Assembly: GCF_001298265.1 (NCBI RefSeq)
Contig: NZ_LGSZ01000029.1
Span: forward strand, 1 to 64,000
Reading direction: 5' to 3'
Length of the DNA stretch: 64,000 nucleotides
Origin: Allobosea vaviloviae
GTDB taxonomy: Bacteria > Pseudomonadota > Alphaproteobacteria > Rhizobiales > Beijerinckiaceae
Below, piece after piece: positions 27,113 to 36,749 of the stretch (the first letter of the stretch is position 1; each line of letters begins with the position of its first letter). The notes beneath the pieces were generated by a model that saw only the letters and a program-made list of their open reading frames with translations, was not told the DNA's origin and did not search any database. A program made the position numbers and the translations under genes.

Positions 27113-27901
27113 ATGCCGCTTGGCTCCTCTGACGTCACGACTGACATCATCCTGTCGACTTCCGGTTTGACCAAGGAGTTCGGCGGCTTCCGGGCCGTTA
27201 ACGGCGTCGATCTGAACGTGAAGCGTGGAACGATCCACGCGCTCATCGGGCCCAATGGCGCCGGGAAGACGACCTGCTTCAACCTTCTGACGAAGTTCCT
27301 GCCGCCGACAAAAGGCGCCATCGTCTACAATGGACAGGACATCACCCGCGAACAGCCGGCGGAGATCGCGCGCAAGGGACTGGTGCGCTCCTTCCAGATC
27401 TCGGCGGTGTTTCCGCAGCTCAGCGCCAAGACCAATGTCCGCATCGCATTGCAGCGCAAGCGCGGCGATTCATTCGATTTCTGGCGTCCAGAAAAGGTTC
27501 TCCGCGAGCTCGACGAAGAGGCTCTGCATCTCCTCGATGCGGTGGGCTTGTCGGCCTTTGCCGCGCTGACGGCAGGCGAGCTGTCCTATGGCCGCAAGCG
27601 CGCGCTGGAGATCGCCACCACCCTGGCGCTCGACCCGGAGATGATGCTCCTCGACGAGCCGATGGCGGGCATGGGACGCGAGGATGTCGAGCGCGTCGAG
27701 GCGCTGATCCGTAAGGTCTCGAAGAACCGCACGATCTTGATGGTCGAGCACAATCTTTCGGTCGTCGCCTCGCTCTCCGACCACATCACTGTGCTGGCGC
27801 GCGGGCAGATCCTGGCCGAGGGCGACTATGCCACCGTCTCGAAGGACCCGCGCGTGATCGAGGCCTATATCGGTTCGGGAGGCGGCCATGGCCACCACTG
27901 A
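27113..27901 (+). CDS. livG: Branched-chain-type ABC transporter ATP-binding protein LivG
   Basis: A 262-aa ATPase. Walker A is GPNGAGKTTCFN, the signature is LSYGRKRALEIA (Y in place of G), Walker B is MMLLDEP, and the H-loop is in MVEHNLSVV. The LivG-specific feature is the long insert after Walker A (FNLLTKFLPPTKGAIVYNGQDITREQPAEIARKGLVRSFQ). It overlaps livF by 14 bases. With LivF, LivH and LivM it forms the only complete Liv transporter of the window. Confidence 0.95.
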   Translation: MPLGSSDVTTDIILSTSGLTKEFGGFRAVNGVDLNVKRGTIHALIGPNGAGKTTCFNLLTKFLPPTKGAIVYNGQDITREQPAEIARKGLVRSFQISAVFPQLSAKTNVRIALQRKRGDSFDFWRPEKVLRELDEEALHLLDAVGLSAFAALTAGELSYGRKRALEIATTLALDPEMMLLDEPMAGMGREDVERVEALIRKVSKNRTILMVEHNLSVVASLSDHITVLARGQILAEGDYATVSKDPRVIEAYIGSGGGHGHH

Positions 27902-28634
27902 GGTGCTGAGGGTGCCGGCCGTAGTCGCGGGTGCGGCGCCGCTGCTGAAGGTCCGCGGCCTCGAGGCTTGGTACGGCGAGAGTCATGTGCTGCACGGCAT
28001 CGACTTCGACGTCGCACCTGGCGAGGTCGTGACCCTGCTCGGCCGCAACGGCGCCGGCAAGACGACGACGCTCAAATCGATCATGGGCGTGATCGGCAAG
28101 CGCACCGGCTCCGCAATCTTCGAAGGCAAGGAAACGATCGCGCTGCCCTCGCGCGCTATCGCTCGGCTCGGCATCGGATATGTGCCGGAAGAGCGCGGCA
28201 TCTACTCATCGCTCTCCGTCGAGGAGAACCTGATGTTGCCGCCCAGGATTCGGGACGGCGGCCTTGGCGTCGAGCAGATCTTCCAGCTGTTTCCCAATCT
28301 CAAGGAGCGGCTGCGCAGCCAAGGCACCAAGCTCTCGGGCGGCGAGCAGCAGATGCTCGCGATCGGCCGCATCCTGCGTACGGGCGCGCATTTCCTGCTG
28401 CTCGACGAGCCGACCGAGGGGCTCGCGCCCGTCATCATCGACCAGATCGGCGCCACGATCCGCAAGCTCAAGCAGGAAGGCTACACCATCATCCTGGTCG
28501 AGCAGAATTTCCGCTTCGCCGCGACAGTGGCGGACCGTCACTACGTCGTCGAGCAGGGCAAGGTGATCGACATGATCCCCAATGCCGAGCTCGATCGGAA
28601 CATCGACAAGCTACACAGCTATCTCGGGGTCTGA
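27888..28634 (+). CDS. livF: Branched-chain-type ABC transporter ATP-binding protein LivF
   Basis: A 248-aa ATPase. Walker A is GRNGAGKTTTLKS, signature LSGGEQQMLAIGR, Walker B FLLLDEP, switch in LVEQNFRFA. The YVPEERGIYSSLSVEENL segment is typical of LivF. It starts inside livG and ends 54 bases before the third binding protein gene. It drives the transporter together with LivG. Confidence 0.95.
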   Translation: MATTEVLRVPAVVAGAAPLLKVRGLEAWYGESHVLHGIDFDVAPGEVVTLLGRNGAGKTTTLKSIMGVIGKRTGSAIFEGKETIALPSRAIARLGIGYVPEERGIYSSLSVEENLMLPPRIRDGGLGVEQIFQLFPNLKERLRSQGTKLSGGEQQMLAIGRILRTGAHFLLLDEPTEGLAPVIIDQIGATIRKLKQEGYTIILVEQNFRFAATVADRHYVVEQGKVIDMIPNAELDRNIDKLHSYLGV

Positions 28635-28688
28635 TCTCGGCCCACCAAGAACAGCGTCCATAGCGGCGGTCTTCAGCTTCAGGGAGAA

Positions 28689-29903
28689 ATGAACATGTTT
28701 TCAAGAAAGACATTTGTGGCGGCCACGGCGCTGATTGGCCTGATGACGAGCCCCGCACTCGCGCAGCAGATCTCTATCAAGGCGGGCGTGCTCAATGATC
28801 GATCCGGCGTCTATGCCGACCTCACGGGCGAGGGCTCGGTGATCGCCGCGCGTATGGCGGTCGAGGACTTCAAGGCGGCCGAAAAGGGCATCAAGGTCGA
28901 GATCGTCTCAGCCGACCATCAGAACAAGCCCGATGTCGGCTCGACCATCGCGCGGCAATGGTACGATCAGGACGGCGTCGATCTGATCCTCGACGTACCG
29001 ACCTCCTCGGTGTCATTGGCGGTCAGCCAGCTGACCAAGGACAAGAACAAGGTCTTCATCGTTTCAGGCGGCGGCACAGCGGATCTGACCGGCAAGGCTT
29101 GCAACGCCAACACCATCCACTGGACCTACGACACCTATGCGCTGGCACAGGGCACCGGGGGGGCGATGGTCAAGGCGGGCGGAGACAGCTGGTTCTTCCT
29201 GACGGCGGACTACGCCTTCGGGCATGCGCTGGAGCGCGACACTTCCGCGGTCGTGCAAAAGGCCGGCGGCAAGGTGCTCGGCACGGTGCGTACGCCCTTC
29301 CCAGGCAGCGACTTCTCCTCCTTCCTCCTGCAGGCGCAAGCGTCCAAGGCCAAAGTCATCGGGCTTGCGAATGCAGGCGGCGACCTCACCAATTCGGTCA
29401 AGCAGGCGAGCGAGTTCGGCATCACCCAGGGCGGGCAGAAGCTTGCGGGCCTGCTCGTCTTCATCAGCGACATCCATGCGCTCGGGTTGCAGGCTGCTCA
29501 GGGTCTCGTCCTCACCGAATCCTTCTATTGGGATAGGGACGATCAGACCCGAGCCTGGTCGACCCGTTTCGCCAAGCTCAATGGCGGCAAGCAGCCGACC
29601 ATGGTCCATGCCGGCGTTTATTCCGGGTTGCTCCATTATCTCAAAGCGGTCGAGGCAACGAAGACTAAGGACTCCGCCACCGTCATCGCCAAGATGAAGG
29701 AACTGCCGACCGACGACCCGCTTTTCGGCAAGGGCTCGGTGCGCGCCGACGGCCGCAAGATGCACGACATGTATCTCTATGAGGTCAAGAAGCCCGCGGA
29801 GTCGAAGGGGCCCTGGGACTACTACAAGCAGATCGCCGTGCTGCCGGCCGAACAAGCATTTCGCCCGCTCGACGCCGGCGACTGTCCGCTCATCAAGAAG
29901 TGA
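28689..29903 (+). CDS. Liv-type ABC transporter substrate-binding protein (copy 3)
   Basis: A 404-aa periplasmic binding protein placed between the ATPase and permease genes, so this is the cognate receptor of the system. The signal peptide FVAATALIGLMTSPALAQQ is followed by ISIKAGVLNDRSGVYADLTG. It shares ADHQNKPDVG, IHWTYDTYALAQG, ADYAFGHALERD, LHYLKAVEA and the terminal CPLIKK with copies 1 and 2 but is more divergent from them than they are from each other. The ribosome site AGGGAGAA precedes ATG 28689; ATG 28695 is an alternative. Confidence 0.93.
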   Translation: MNMFSRKTFVAATALIGLMTSPALAQQISIKAGVLNDRSGVYADLTGEGSVIAARMAVEDFKAAEKGIKVEIVSADHQNKPDVGSTIARQWYDQDGVDLILDVPTSSVSLAVSQLTKDKNKVFIVSGGGTADLTGKACNANTIHWTYDTYALAQGTGGAMVKAGGDSWFFLTADYAFGHALERDTSAVVQKAGGKVLGTVRTPFPGSDFSSFLLQAQASKAKVIGLANAGGDLTNSVKQASEFGITQGGQKLAGLLVFISDIHALGLQAAQGLVLTESFYWDRDDQTRAWSTRFAKLNGGKQPTMVHAGVYSGLLHYLKAVEATKTKDSATVIAKMKELPTDDPLFGKGSVRADGRKMHDMYLYEVKKPAESKGPWDYYKQIAVLPAEQAFRPLDAGDCPLIKK

Positions 29904-30018
29904 GCCCCGGCGCAAGGGATGACCCGGGCGGGCGAGTGCTTGCCCGGTCACCCCGCCGGAGCCGCGCACACAGGCACGGCTTTCCCGAACGCCAAACACC
30001 GACCAAGGCAAGCCCATC

Positions 30019-30906
30019 ATGTTCGAGCTTATCGGCGTCCCCCCGCAGGCCCTGTTCGGCCAGGTCCTTCTCGGCCTGATCAACGGCTCCTTCTACGCGA
30101 TCCTGAGCCTCGGGCTGGCGGTGATCTTCGGGCTCCTGAACGTTATTAATTTCGCCCATGGCGCGCAGTACATGATGGGCGCCTTCGTCGCCTGGATGGG
30201 GCTAAACTATCTCGGCCTGAACTATTGGGCGGCGCTTCTGCTGGCGCCGCTTGTCGTGGGGGCAGTCGGCATCGCGATGGAGCGGCTGCTGCTCAAGCGC
30301 ATCGTCCATGTCGACCATCTTTACGGCCTGCTGCTCACCTTCGGGCTAGCGCTGATCATCCAGGGTCTGTTCCGCAATCAGTACGGTTCTTCCGGCTTGC
30401 CCTACCAAATTCCGCCCGAACTGCGCGGCGGACAGAATCTCGGCTTCATGTTCCTTCCCTACTACCGCGGCTGGGTCGTCGTCGCCTCGCTCGTCGTCTG
30501 CGTTGCAACCTGGTTCATGATCGAGAAGACGAAACTCGGCGCCTACCTGCGCGCCGCGACCGAGAATCCCACCCTGACCCAAGCTTTCGGCATTAACGTG
30601 CCGCTCCTGGTGACGCTGACCTATGGCTTCGGGGTCGCGCTCGCTGCCTTCGCCGGCGTGCTGGCGGCGCCGATCTACTCGGTCAACCCGAACATGGGCG
30701 CCGATCTGATTATCGTCGTCTTCGCCGTGGTCGTGATCGGCGGCATGGGCTCGATCATGGGCGCGATCGTGACCGGTTTCTCCCTCGGCTTGGTCGAGGG
30801 CCTGACCAAGGTGTTCTACCCGGAAGCCTCGGCCACGGTGATCTTCATTATCATGGTGCTGGTGCTGCTGGTGAAGCCCGCCGGCCTGTTCGGGCGTCCG
30901 GCCTGA
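30019..30906 (+). CDS. livH: Branched-chain-type ABC transporter permease LivH
   Basis: A 295-aa inner-membrane permease with about eight hydrophobic segments. Family motifs are GQVLLGLINGSFYAILSLGLAVIFGLLNVINFAHGAQYM near the start, and VVIGGMGSIMGAIVTG with LVKPAGLFG at the end. It follows the binding protein gene by 115 bases; this spacer has no further gene. It pairs with LivM. Confidence 0.95.
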   Translation: MFELIGVPPQALFGQVLLGLINGSFYAILSLGLAVIFGLLNVINFAHGAQYMMGAFVAWMGLNYLGLNYWAALLLAPLVVGAVGIAMERLLLKRIVHVDHLYGLLLTFGLALIIQGLFRNQYGSSGLPYQIPPELRGGQNLGFMFLPYYRGWVVVASLVVCVATWFMIEKTKLGAYLRAATENPTLTQAFGINVPLLVTLTYGFGVALAAFAGVLAAPIYSVNPNMGADLIIVVFAVVVIGGMGSIMGAIVTGFSLGLVEGLTKVFYPEASATVIFIIMVLVLLVKPAGLFGRPA

Positions 30907-30934
30907 GACGGCCCCAAGAGAAAGTCCCATAGAA

Positions 30935-31921
30935 ATGGCTGACATTGCCTCCGACGAAACCTCGGGCATCCCGGTCGCCAAGACCGACCGCAGTGCCGAT
31001 CAGTTGCACCGCAATGTCCTGATCGGCCTGGCGCTCTTGCTCGCGATCGCGCCCTTCGTCGCCTATCCGGTATTCGTGATGAAGGTCCTGTGCTTCGCGC
31101 TGTTTGCGTTGGCCTTTAATCTCCTTCTCGGTTACGGCGGCCTGCTCTCCTTCGGCCATGCCGCCTATTTCGGGATGGCGAGCTATGTCAGCGCCTATAC
31201 CGCCAAGAACTGGGGCCTGACGCCGGAGTTCGCGATCCTGTCCGGCACTGCGATCGCGGCGGCACTCGGGCTCGTCTTCGGCGCGCTCGCGATCCGCCGC
31301 CAAGGCATCTACTTCACCATGATCACGCTGGCGTTGGCGCAGATGCTGTTCTTCTTCTGCCTGCAAACGCCGCGCTTCACCGGCGGCGAGGACGGCATCC
31401 AAGCGGTGCCACGCGGTCGGCTGTTCGGGCTGATCGACCTTGCCGACGACCGGGCGCTTTATTGGCTCGTCGCTGCCATCTTCATGGCCGGGCTGCTCGC
31501 AATGTATCGCATCATCCACTCGCCCTTCGGCGAGGTCTGCAAGGCGATCCGGGACAACGAGCCGCGGGCGATCTCGCTCGGCTATCGCGTCAACCGGTAC
31601 AAGCTCACGGTCTTCGTGCTCTCGGCTGCTCTGGCGGGCCTCGCTGGCGCCACCAAGGCTATCGTCTTCCAGCTCGCGTCGCTCACCGACGTGCACTGGT
31701 CGATGTCGGGCGAGGTCGTGCTGATGACGCTCGTCGGAGGCCTGGGTACCGTGTTTGGCCCCATCGCCGGCGCGCTCGTCATCGTCGCGATGCAGAATTA
31801 TCTCGCCTCTCTGGGGGCCTGGGTCACCGTCGTCCAGGGTGTCGTCTTCGTCATCTGCGTGCTCGCTTTCCGCGAAGGCATCGTCGGTGTCGTGGCAAAG
31901 GCGATCAAGAAGCCGCTCTAA
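30935..31921 (+). CDS. livM: Branched-chain-type ABC transporter permease LivM
   Basis: A 328-aa inner-membrane permease. Seen: FALFALAFNLLLGYGGLLSFGHAAYFGMASYV, IRRQGIYFTMITLALAQM, the EAA-like loop region IRDNEPRAISLGY and LVGGLGTVFGPIAGA. The N-terminal 25 residues are polar and cytoplasmic. It lies 28 bases after livH and 53 bases before the CoA-transferase A gene. Confidence 0.95.
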   Translation: MADIASDETSGIPVAKTDRSADQLHRNVLIGLALLLAIAPFVAYPVFVMKVLCFALFALAFNLLLGYGGLLSFGHAAYFGMASYVSAYTAKNWGLTPEFAILSGTAIAAALGLVFGALAIRRQGIYFTMITLALAQMLFFFCLQTPRFTGGEDGIQAVPRGRLFGLIDLADDRALYWLVAAIFMAGLLAMYRIIHSPFGEVCKAIRDNEPRAISLGYRVNRYKLTVFVLSAALAGLAGATKAIVFQLASLTDVHWSMSGEVVLMTLVGGLGTVFGPIAGALVIVAMQNYLASLGAWVTVVQGVVFVICVLAFREGIVGVVAKAIKKPL

Positions 31922-31974
31922 GGGATTTTGATCCGCTGACGACGTTCCGGGCAATTAGGTATGGGATCTGGACG

Positions 31975-32679
31975 ATGAAGAAGGTTTTCTCGGGCGCCGC
32001 GGCCGCGCTTGCAGGCGAGATCAAGGACGGCATGACGATCATGGCCGGCGGCTTCGGCCTGTGCGGCATTCCCGACCTGCTGATCGAGGCGGTCCGCGAG
32101 AGCGGCGCGAAGGACCTGACCTTCGTCTCCAACAATGCCGGCGTCGACGGCGCCGGCCTCGGCCTGCTGCTGGAGACCCACCAGATCCGCAAGATGATCT
32201 CGTCCTATGTCGGCGAGAACAAGCTCTTCGCCCAGCAATATCTCTCCGGCGAGCTCGAACTCGAATTCACGCCGCAGGGCACGCTGGCCGAGCGCATCCG
32301 CGCGGGCGGCGCCGGCATCCCTGCCTTCTACACCAAGACCGGCGTCGGCACGCTGGTCGGCGAAGGAAAGGAGGAGCGTGAGTTCGACGGCGAACGCTAC
32401 ATCATGGAGCGTGGCATCTTCGCCGACGTCTCGCTGGTTCATGCCTGGAAAGGCGATACCGAAGGTAACCTCGTGTATCGCAAGACCGCCCGCAACTTTA
32501 ACCCGATGATGGCGACTGCCTCGCGCCTGACAGTCGCGCAGGTCGAGCACCTCGTTCCGGCAGGCGAGATCGATCCGGACCAAATCCATACGCCGGGCAT
32601 CTTCGTGAAGCGGCTCGTGCACGTCGCTAATCCGATCAAGCGCATCGAGCAGCGCACCGTCCGCAAGCGAGCGGCGTAA
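31975..32679 (+). CDS. 3-oxoacid CoA-transferase subunit A
   Basis: A 234-aa class I CoA-transferase subunit (ScoA/AtoD type). ATG 31975 ([14 protein letters not shown]) gives the standard start; the open frame continues upstream inside livM but is not coding there. The segments [34 protein letters not shown] and [19 protein letters not shown] are characteristic of SCOT alpha. With subunit B it would convert acetoacetate plus succinyl-CoA to acetoacetyl-CoA plus succinate, the natural fate of acetoacetate from BKACE. An activating role on 3-oxoadipate is also possible. Confidence 0.94.
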   Translation: MKKVFSGAAAALAGEIKDGMTIMAGGFGLCGIPDLLIEAVRESGAKDLTFVSNNAGVDGAGLGLLLETHQIRKMISSYVGENKLFAQQYLSGELELEFTPQGTLAERIRAGGAGIPAFYTKTGVGTLVGEGKEEREFDGERYIMERGIFADVSLVHAWKGDTEGNLVYRKTARNFNPMMATASRLTVAQVEHLVPAGEIDPDQIHTPGIFVKRLVHVANPIKRIEQRTVRKRAA

Positions 32680-32689
32680 GGAGGAAGTT

Positions 32690-33343
32690 ATGCCCTGGAC
32701 TCGCGAAGAGATCGCCGCGCGCGCTGCCAAGGAGCTCAAGGACGGCTTCTACGTCAATCTCGGCATCGGCATCCCGACGCTGGTCTCCAACTACATCCCC
32801 GACGGCGTCAGCGTTCAGCTCCAGTCGGAGAACGGCATGCTCGGCATGGGCCCTTTCCCCTATGAGGGCGACGAGGATCCCGACCTGATCAACGCCGGCA
32901 AGCAGACCATCACCGAACTGCCGACGACGAGCTTCTTTTCCTCGGCCGACTCCTTCGGCATGATCCGGGGCGGCCATATCGACCTCTCCATCCTCGGCGC
33001 CATGCAGGTCGCGCAGAACGGCGACCTCGCCAACTGGATGATCCCCGGCAAGATGGTGAAGGGCATGGGCGGTGCGATGGACCTCGTCGCCGGCGTCAAG
33101 AAGGTCGTGGTGGTGATGGAGCATGTCGCAAAGAACAAGGACGGCACGGAATCGCCGAAGCTGCTCGATGCCTGCGACCTGCCGCTGACGGGCGCGGGCG
33201 TCGTCGACATGGTGATCACCGACCTCGGCGTCTTCATCATCGACGAGAACGGCGGCGGTATGACCCTGATCGAGCTGGCGGACGGTGTGACGCTCGACGA
33301 GATCAAAGCCAAGACGCGAGCCGCGTTCAAGGCCGCTGCGTAG
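32690..33343 (+). CDS. 3-oxoacid CoA-transferase subunit B
   Basis: A 217-aa class I CoA-transferase subunit (ScoB/AtoA type). The catalytic Glu lies in [45 protein letters not shown] and [18 protein letters not shown] follow. It starts ten bases after subunit A behind AAGGAGG. It ends what appears to be the long hydrolase-BKACE-ACAD-liv-sco operon. Confidence 0.94.
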   Translation: MPWTREEIAARAAKELKDGFYVNLGIGIPTLVSNYIPDGVSVQLQSENGMLGMGPFPYEGDEDPDLINAGKQTITELPTTSFFSSADSFGMIRGGHIDLSILGAMQVAQNGDLANWMIPGKMVKGMGGAMDLVAGVKKVVVVMEHVAKNKDGTESPKLLDACDLPLTGAGVVDMVITDLGVFIIDENGGGMTLIELADGVTLDEIKAKTRAAFKAAA

Positions 33344-33405
33344 GCTTCGACGGGGCAGCTACCTGTCGGCGCTGCTTGATGCTCAGGAGACAGTTAAGGC
33401 ACCCG

Positions 33406-34434
33406 ATGACCCAATCTAGCAGCGTCGCAATAGTATTTGAGCCGCCTGCATCCGGTCTATGGGCATCGGTCGCCGAAGGTATTTTCTGGGCTCAGATCCC
33501 GCTGCCATTTCGGCTCAACCAGGTGAATGTGTGGCTGATCGACGACGAAGACGGCTGGGCTCTGATCGATTGCGGTATCGACAGCCCTGAAGTCCGCGCC
33601 ATCTGGGAAACGCTGCTCGCCAATCTTCCGGACGGGCGTCCCATCTCGCGCATCATCGCGACCCACGGACATACCGATCACGTGGGTTGCGCAGGTTACC
33701 TGGCCGAAAAGCTCAAGGTCCCCTTTGAAGCGACTTTGGTGGAATGGCTGAAGGCGCGCATCCGCTACGCCGATGCTGCGCAGGAGCCGTCGTCCGAAGA
33801 GGATCGCTTTCTGACGATGCACGGCTGCGAGCCTGCAGTCACGGCGCAGATGCGCGAGGAATTCAAGTCGATCGGCCAGTACCTCGGGCCGATGCCGGGC
33901 CGTCTGCGCGCACTGCGGCCGGACGAAAAGCTGAGGATCGGGAACCGCAGCTTCGAGGTGCTCGTTCATGGCGGTCATGCCGATTCTCATGCCTCGTTTT
34001 ACTGTGCGGACGATCGGATACTTGTCGCGGGCGATCAGGTTCTCCCGAGGATATCGCCTGTGATCGCCGTCTTTGAGGACCTGCCCGAAGCTGATCCGCT
34101 GGGCGACTACCTGGCGTCGCTGAGGGATCTGGCGGAGCTTCCGGAGAATGCGCTCGTACTGCCGGGACATGGCGTTCCCTTTACGGAGCTCGGGTCGCGG
34201 CTGACCGCCTTGAAAAGGCATCATGAGGAACGATTGGCTACTCTTGAGACTATGATCGAAATTCCGATGACGGCGTTCGCAGCGGCGGAACGTCTGTTCG
34301 AACGAGCATTTCAGAGCGGTCACCGCCGCTTCGCGCTAGGCGAAACGCTTGCGCACCTTCACCGGCTGGAGCGCGACAACCGGGCGATGAGACGTATTTC
34401 GGGCGGCGGGACTGTCCGATGGGGGAAGTGCTGA
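33406..34434 (+). CDS. MBL-fold metallohydrolase
   Basis: A 342-aa metallo-beta-lactamase-fold hydrolase. The metal motif THGHTDHVG (HxHxDH) is near residue 87, followed by HGGHADSHASFY and the later VLPGHGVPF. ATG 33406 follows AGGAGACAG; an in-frame ATG at 33376 is less well placed. Relatives in degradation clusters often act as CoA-thioester hydrolases or lactonases. It may be the last gene of the operon, 62 bases after scoB, so a thioesterase or lactonase function is plausible but not shown. Confidence 0.85.
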   Translation: MTQSSSVAIVFEPPASGLWASVAEGIFWAQIPLPFRLNQVNVWLIDDEDGWALIDCGIDSPEVRAIWETLLANLPDGRPISRIIATHGHTDHVGCAGYLAEKLKVPFEATLVEWLKARIRYADAAQEPSSEEDRFLTMHGCEPAVTAQMREEFKSIGQYLGPMPGRLRALRPDEKLRIGNRSFEVLVHGGHADSHASFYCADDRILVAGDQVLPRISPVIAVFEDLPEADPLGDYLASLRDLAELPENALVLPGHGVPFTELGSRLTALKRHHEERLATLETMIEIPMTAFAAAERLFERAFQSGHRRFALGETLAHLHRLERDNRAMRRISGGGTVRWGKC

Positions 34435-34847
34435 CGTCAGTCTCGGCCACGCGTGCGCGAACCGGAGAAGCCGCTTGTCGAGCACCGCGAACGGCTTGCC
34501 GGAGGCCGCGGCAAAAGCATTCTTCCGCCCTATTCGGTCCGAGCCAGGTGCGGCGCACGCTGCAGCGAGCGAGCGTCAATCGCCGCCCACGACCTTGCCC
34601 GCTAGGAGGAAGGGGCTCGATACCGTCGCTCCAACCGCATTGAATACGAAGGCACCAGACCGGCGAAGGTCAAGCGGCGCGCCGTTCGCGTGTGCCGCAG
34701 AAAGCTTCGGATACAATGCAGCCAGCTCCGCGAAACGGCTGTGCTTGAAGCTGTCGGACGATTTCAGACCGGTTATGTCGACGACCTGAACTCCCGCCTC
34801 GCGCGTCGCTTTCACGACGCTTGGATCGCTGACGTCAAGCTTGCCTA

Positions 34848-35893
34848 GAGCGCCGGACATTTAATCATACGCATATCGTGCGTGTTTGAAGAGGTTTTGG
34901 CATTCCTGTGGCTCGAAGAGGCGGCAGATGTCGCCGACGGCTTTCCAAAGGGCATCGAAGGTCCTGGCTTTCGCCTTTCGCAGATGCGCCTTGAGCTTGG
35001 CGAAGGCCATCTCGATGGGGTTGAGATCGGGGCTGTAGGGCGGCAGGAAGAGGAACCAGGCGCCGCGCTCGGCGAGGCACCGGGCGGCGCGAGCGCTTTT
35101 GTGGACGGCGAGATTGTCGAGGATGACGATGTCGCCTCTCGACAAGGTGGGCGCGAGCTGCGTCTCGACATAGAGATCGAAGGCGACGCGATCCATAGCC
35201 TTGTCGATGATCCAGGGCGCCGTCAGGCCATGGCAGCGCAGGCCGGCGATGAAGCTCTGCGTCCGCCAATGTCCGAAGGGAGCCGATGCGCGCAGCCTCT
35301 CGCCACGTGGGCTGCGGCCGCGCAGCCGGACCATCTTGGTGTTGATCGAGGTCTCGTCGATGAAGACGAGCCTGTGCGGCTCGAGGCGCATGCGCGGCTG
35401 ACGGCGTTCGATCCAGAGGCGGCGCTGCTCACGCACATCCGCGCGTGCGCATTCCGACGCCATCAGCGCTTTTTTTATATGTGAACCCCAGACGGCAAAG
35501 GAAGCGCGACAAAACCGCGGGATCGACCGCAAGTCCGGCGGTCTGCGCCAGACGCGCCGAAAGCTCCGGCATGGTGATGTCGGGCACAGCCTCGACCTGC
35601 GCCACCAGATAGGCGCCATGGCCGTCGAGTCGGCTACCGCGCGGACGACCCTGCCGAGCCGGCTGAACTGTCTTGAGACGCGACACGCGCTGCAACAGCT
35701 TCACCGCAAAGCTCTCGCTGACGCCAAAGTGCCGCGCGGCGGCCCGACGCGAATGCCCCGCCTCGACAAAGCCGACAACCCGCTCGCGAAGATCCTGCGA
35801 ATAGCCGAGACCCATGATCCACCTCCAAAAAACGGTGAATCACAAACCCAGTCAAAAGGGAATCACACGATTCCAATTTCAGATCCGACGCTC
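34848..35893 (-). mobile_element. IS630-family insertion sequence, 1046 bp, with TA target duplication
   Basis: The element is bounded by TA at 34846-34847 and TA at 35894-35895, as expected for IS630/Tc1-type insertion at TA. Its ends are imperfect inverted repeats: GAGCGCCGGACATTTAAT on the left and, read from the right, GAGCGTCGGATCTGAAAT. It contains one two-part transposase gene and interrupts the hydrolase pseudogene. Both ends and the duplication are intact, so the insertion may be recent. Confidence 0.88.
34861..35815 (-). CDS. IS630-family transposase made from two overlapping frames
   Basis: The first frame (35815 to 35429, 128 aa) is the helix-turn-helix part: MGLGYSQDLRERVVGFVEAG, ARHFGVSESFAVKLLQR. 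The second frame (down to 34861) is the DDE part: LVFIDETSINTKMVRLRG with the first Asp, VILDNLAVHKS with the second, and FLPPYSPDLNPIEMAFAKLK with the final Glu. They join at a run of seven A (plus-strand T run 35470-35476), where reading TAT-AAA-AAA and skipping one A gives the family sequence LGFTYKK-ALMASE. This fits ribosomal or transcriptional slippage, as known in several IS families. A simple frameshift mutation cannot be excluded. Confidence 0.85.
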
Positions 35894-36749
35894 TAGCCGC
35901 TGGCGCTCGCCGGTCAGAAGCTCGGAGGCTCTCAAGGCAAGATCGTCTTGCGAGACGAGGATGGTCATCGGCGGCGAGAGCGGGCCGATCACTCCGACTT
36001 GCGCCTTGAAGACGTCGACGTCGATGTCGGGCGCTGCGAGAATGACCTGCAGCCGCGCGATGACGGCATTCTTCTCAGTCAGGCGAAGTTGGCGAATCGC
36101 CTCGGTCGTCAGCCATGCTCCCATGCTGTGGCCGACGACAGTGATCTTGCCGCGGCTTTCCGTTCTTGCGATGCTCGTCAGCAACAGGGCAAGCTGATCG
36201 CGTGAGAAGGTCGCTGCGTCCTTGTCGGCGACGTAACCTGCAACGCTGCCTTGGGACGGCCAAGAGAACAGGATCGGCGCTCCGTGTTCGACGCTCGCGT
36301 CGGCCGTCATCTGCGCCAGCCTGAAGAGCGCCTCCTGATAATTCGTATTGTAGCCGTGGACGAAGACCCCGATGTCCGGCGGATGCCCTCCACGGCGCTT
36401 CGAGACCTGCCGCTCGAAGCCTGCCCGGTCGAGGACGCGATGACCGACAACGCCAAATTGTCTTGCTGGGTCGGACTGATGCTCCGGCCATTCGATCTTT
36501 CCGGGTACGTGACCAGGCGGGATCGATATCGTGTACTCGTCGTAGCTCAGCTCCGGCTCCCGAGCGGACGTGAAGGCTCTCGAATCAGGAGCTGCACGCT
36601 GACGCGTGTTGGCGGCGTAGACGGTGACGAAGCGCCCGCTGGGAAATGTCGTGCTCACGTTCTCAAGCAGTTCAGGTCCAGGTCTTTCCGCACAGGCCGT
36701 TAGGAGAGCGAAGGCGAGAACGAACAAGCAGCGGGCACGGGATTTTCGC

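Noticed and set aside
30851..31954. 367-codon minus-strand frame opposite livM
   Set aside because: It is a shadow of a membrane protein gene; composition is Asp/Glu/Arg-rich and has no domain.
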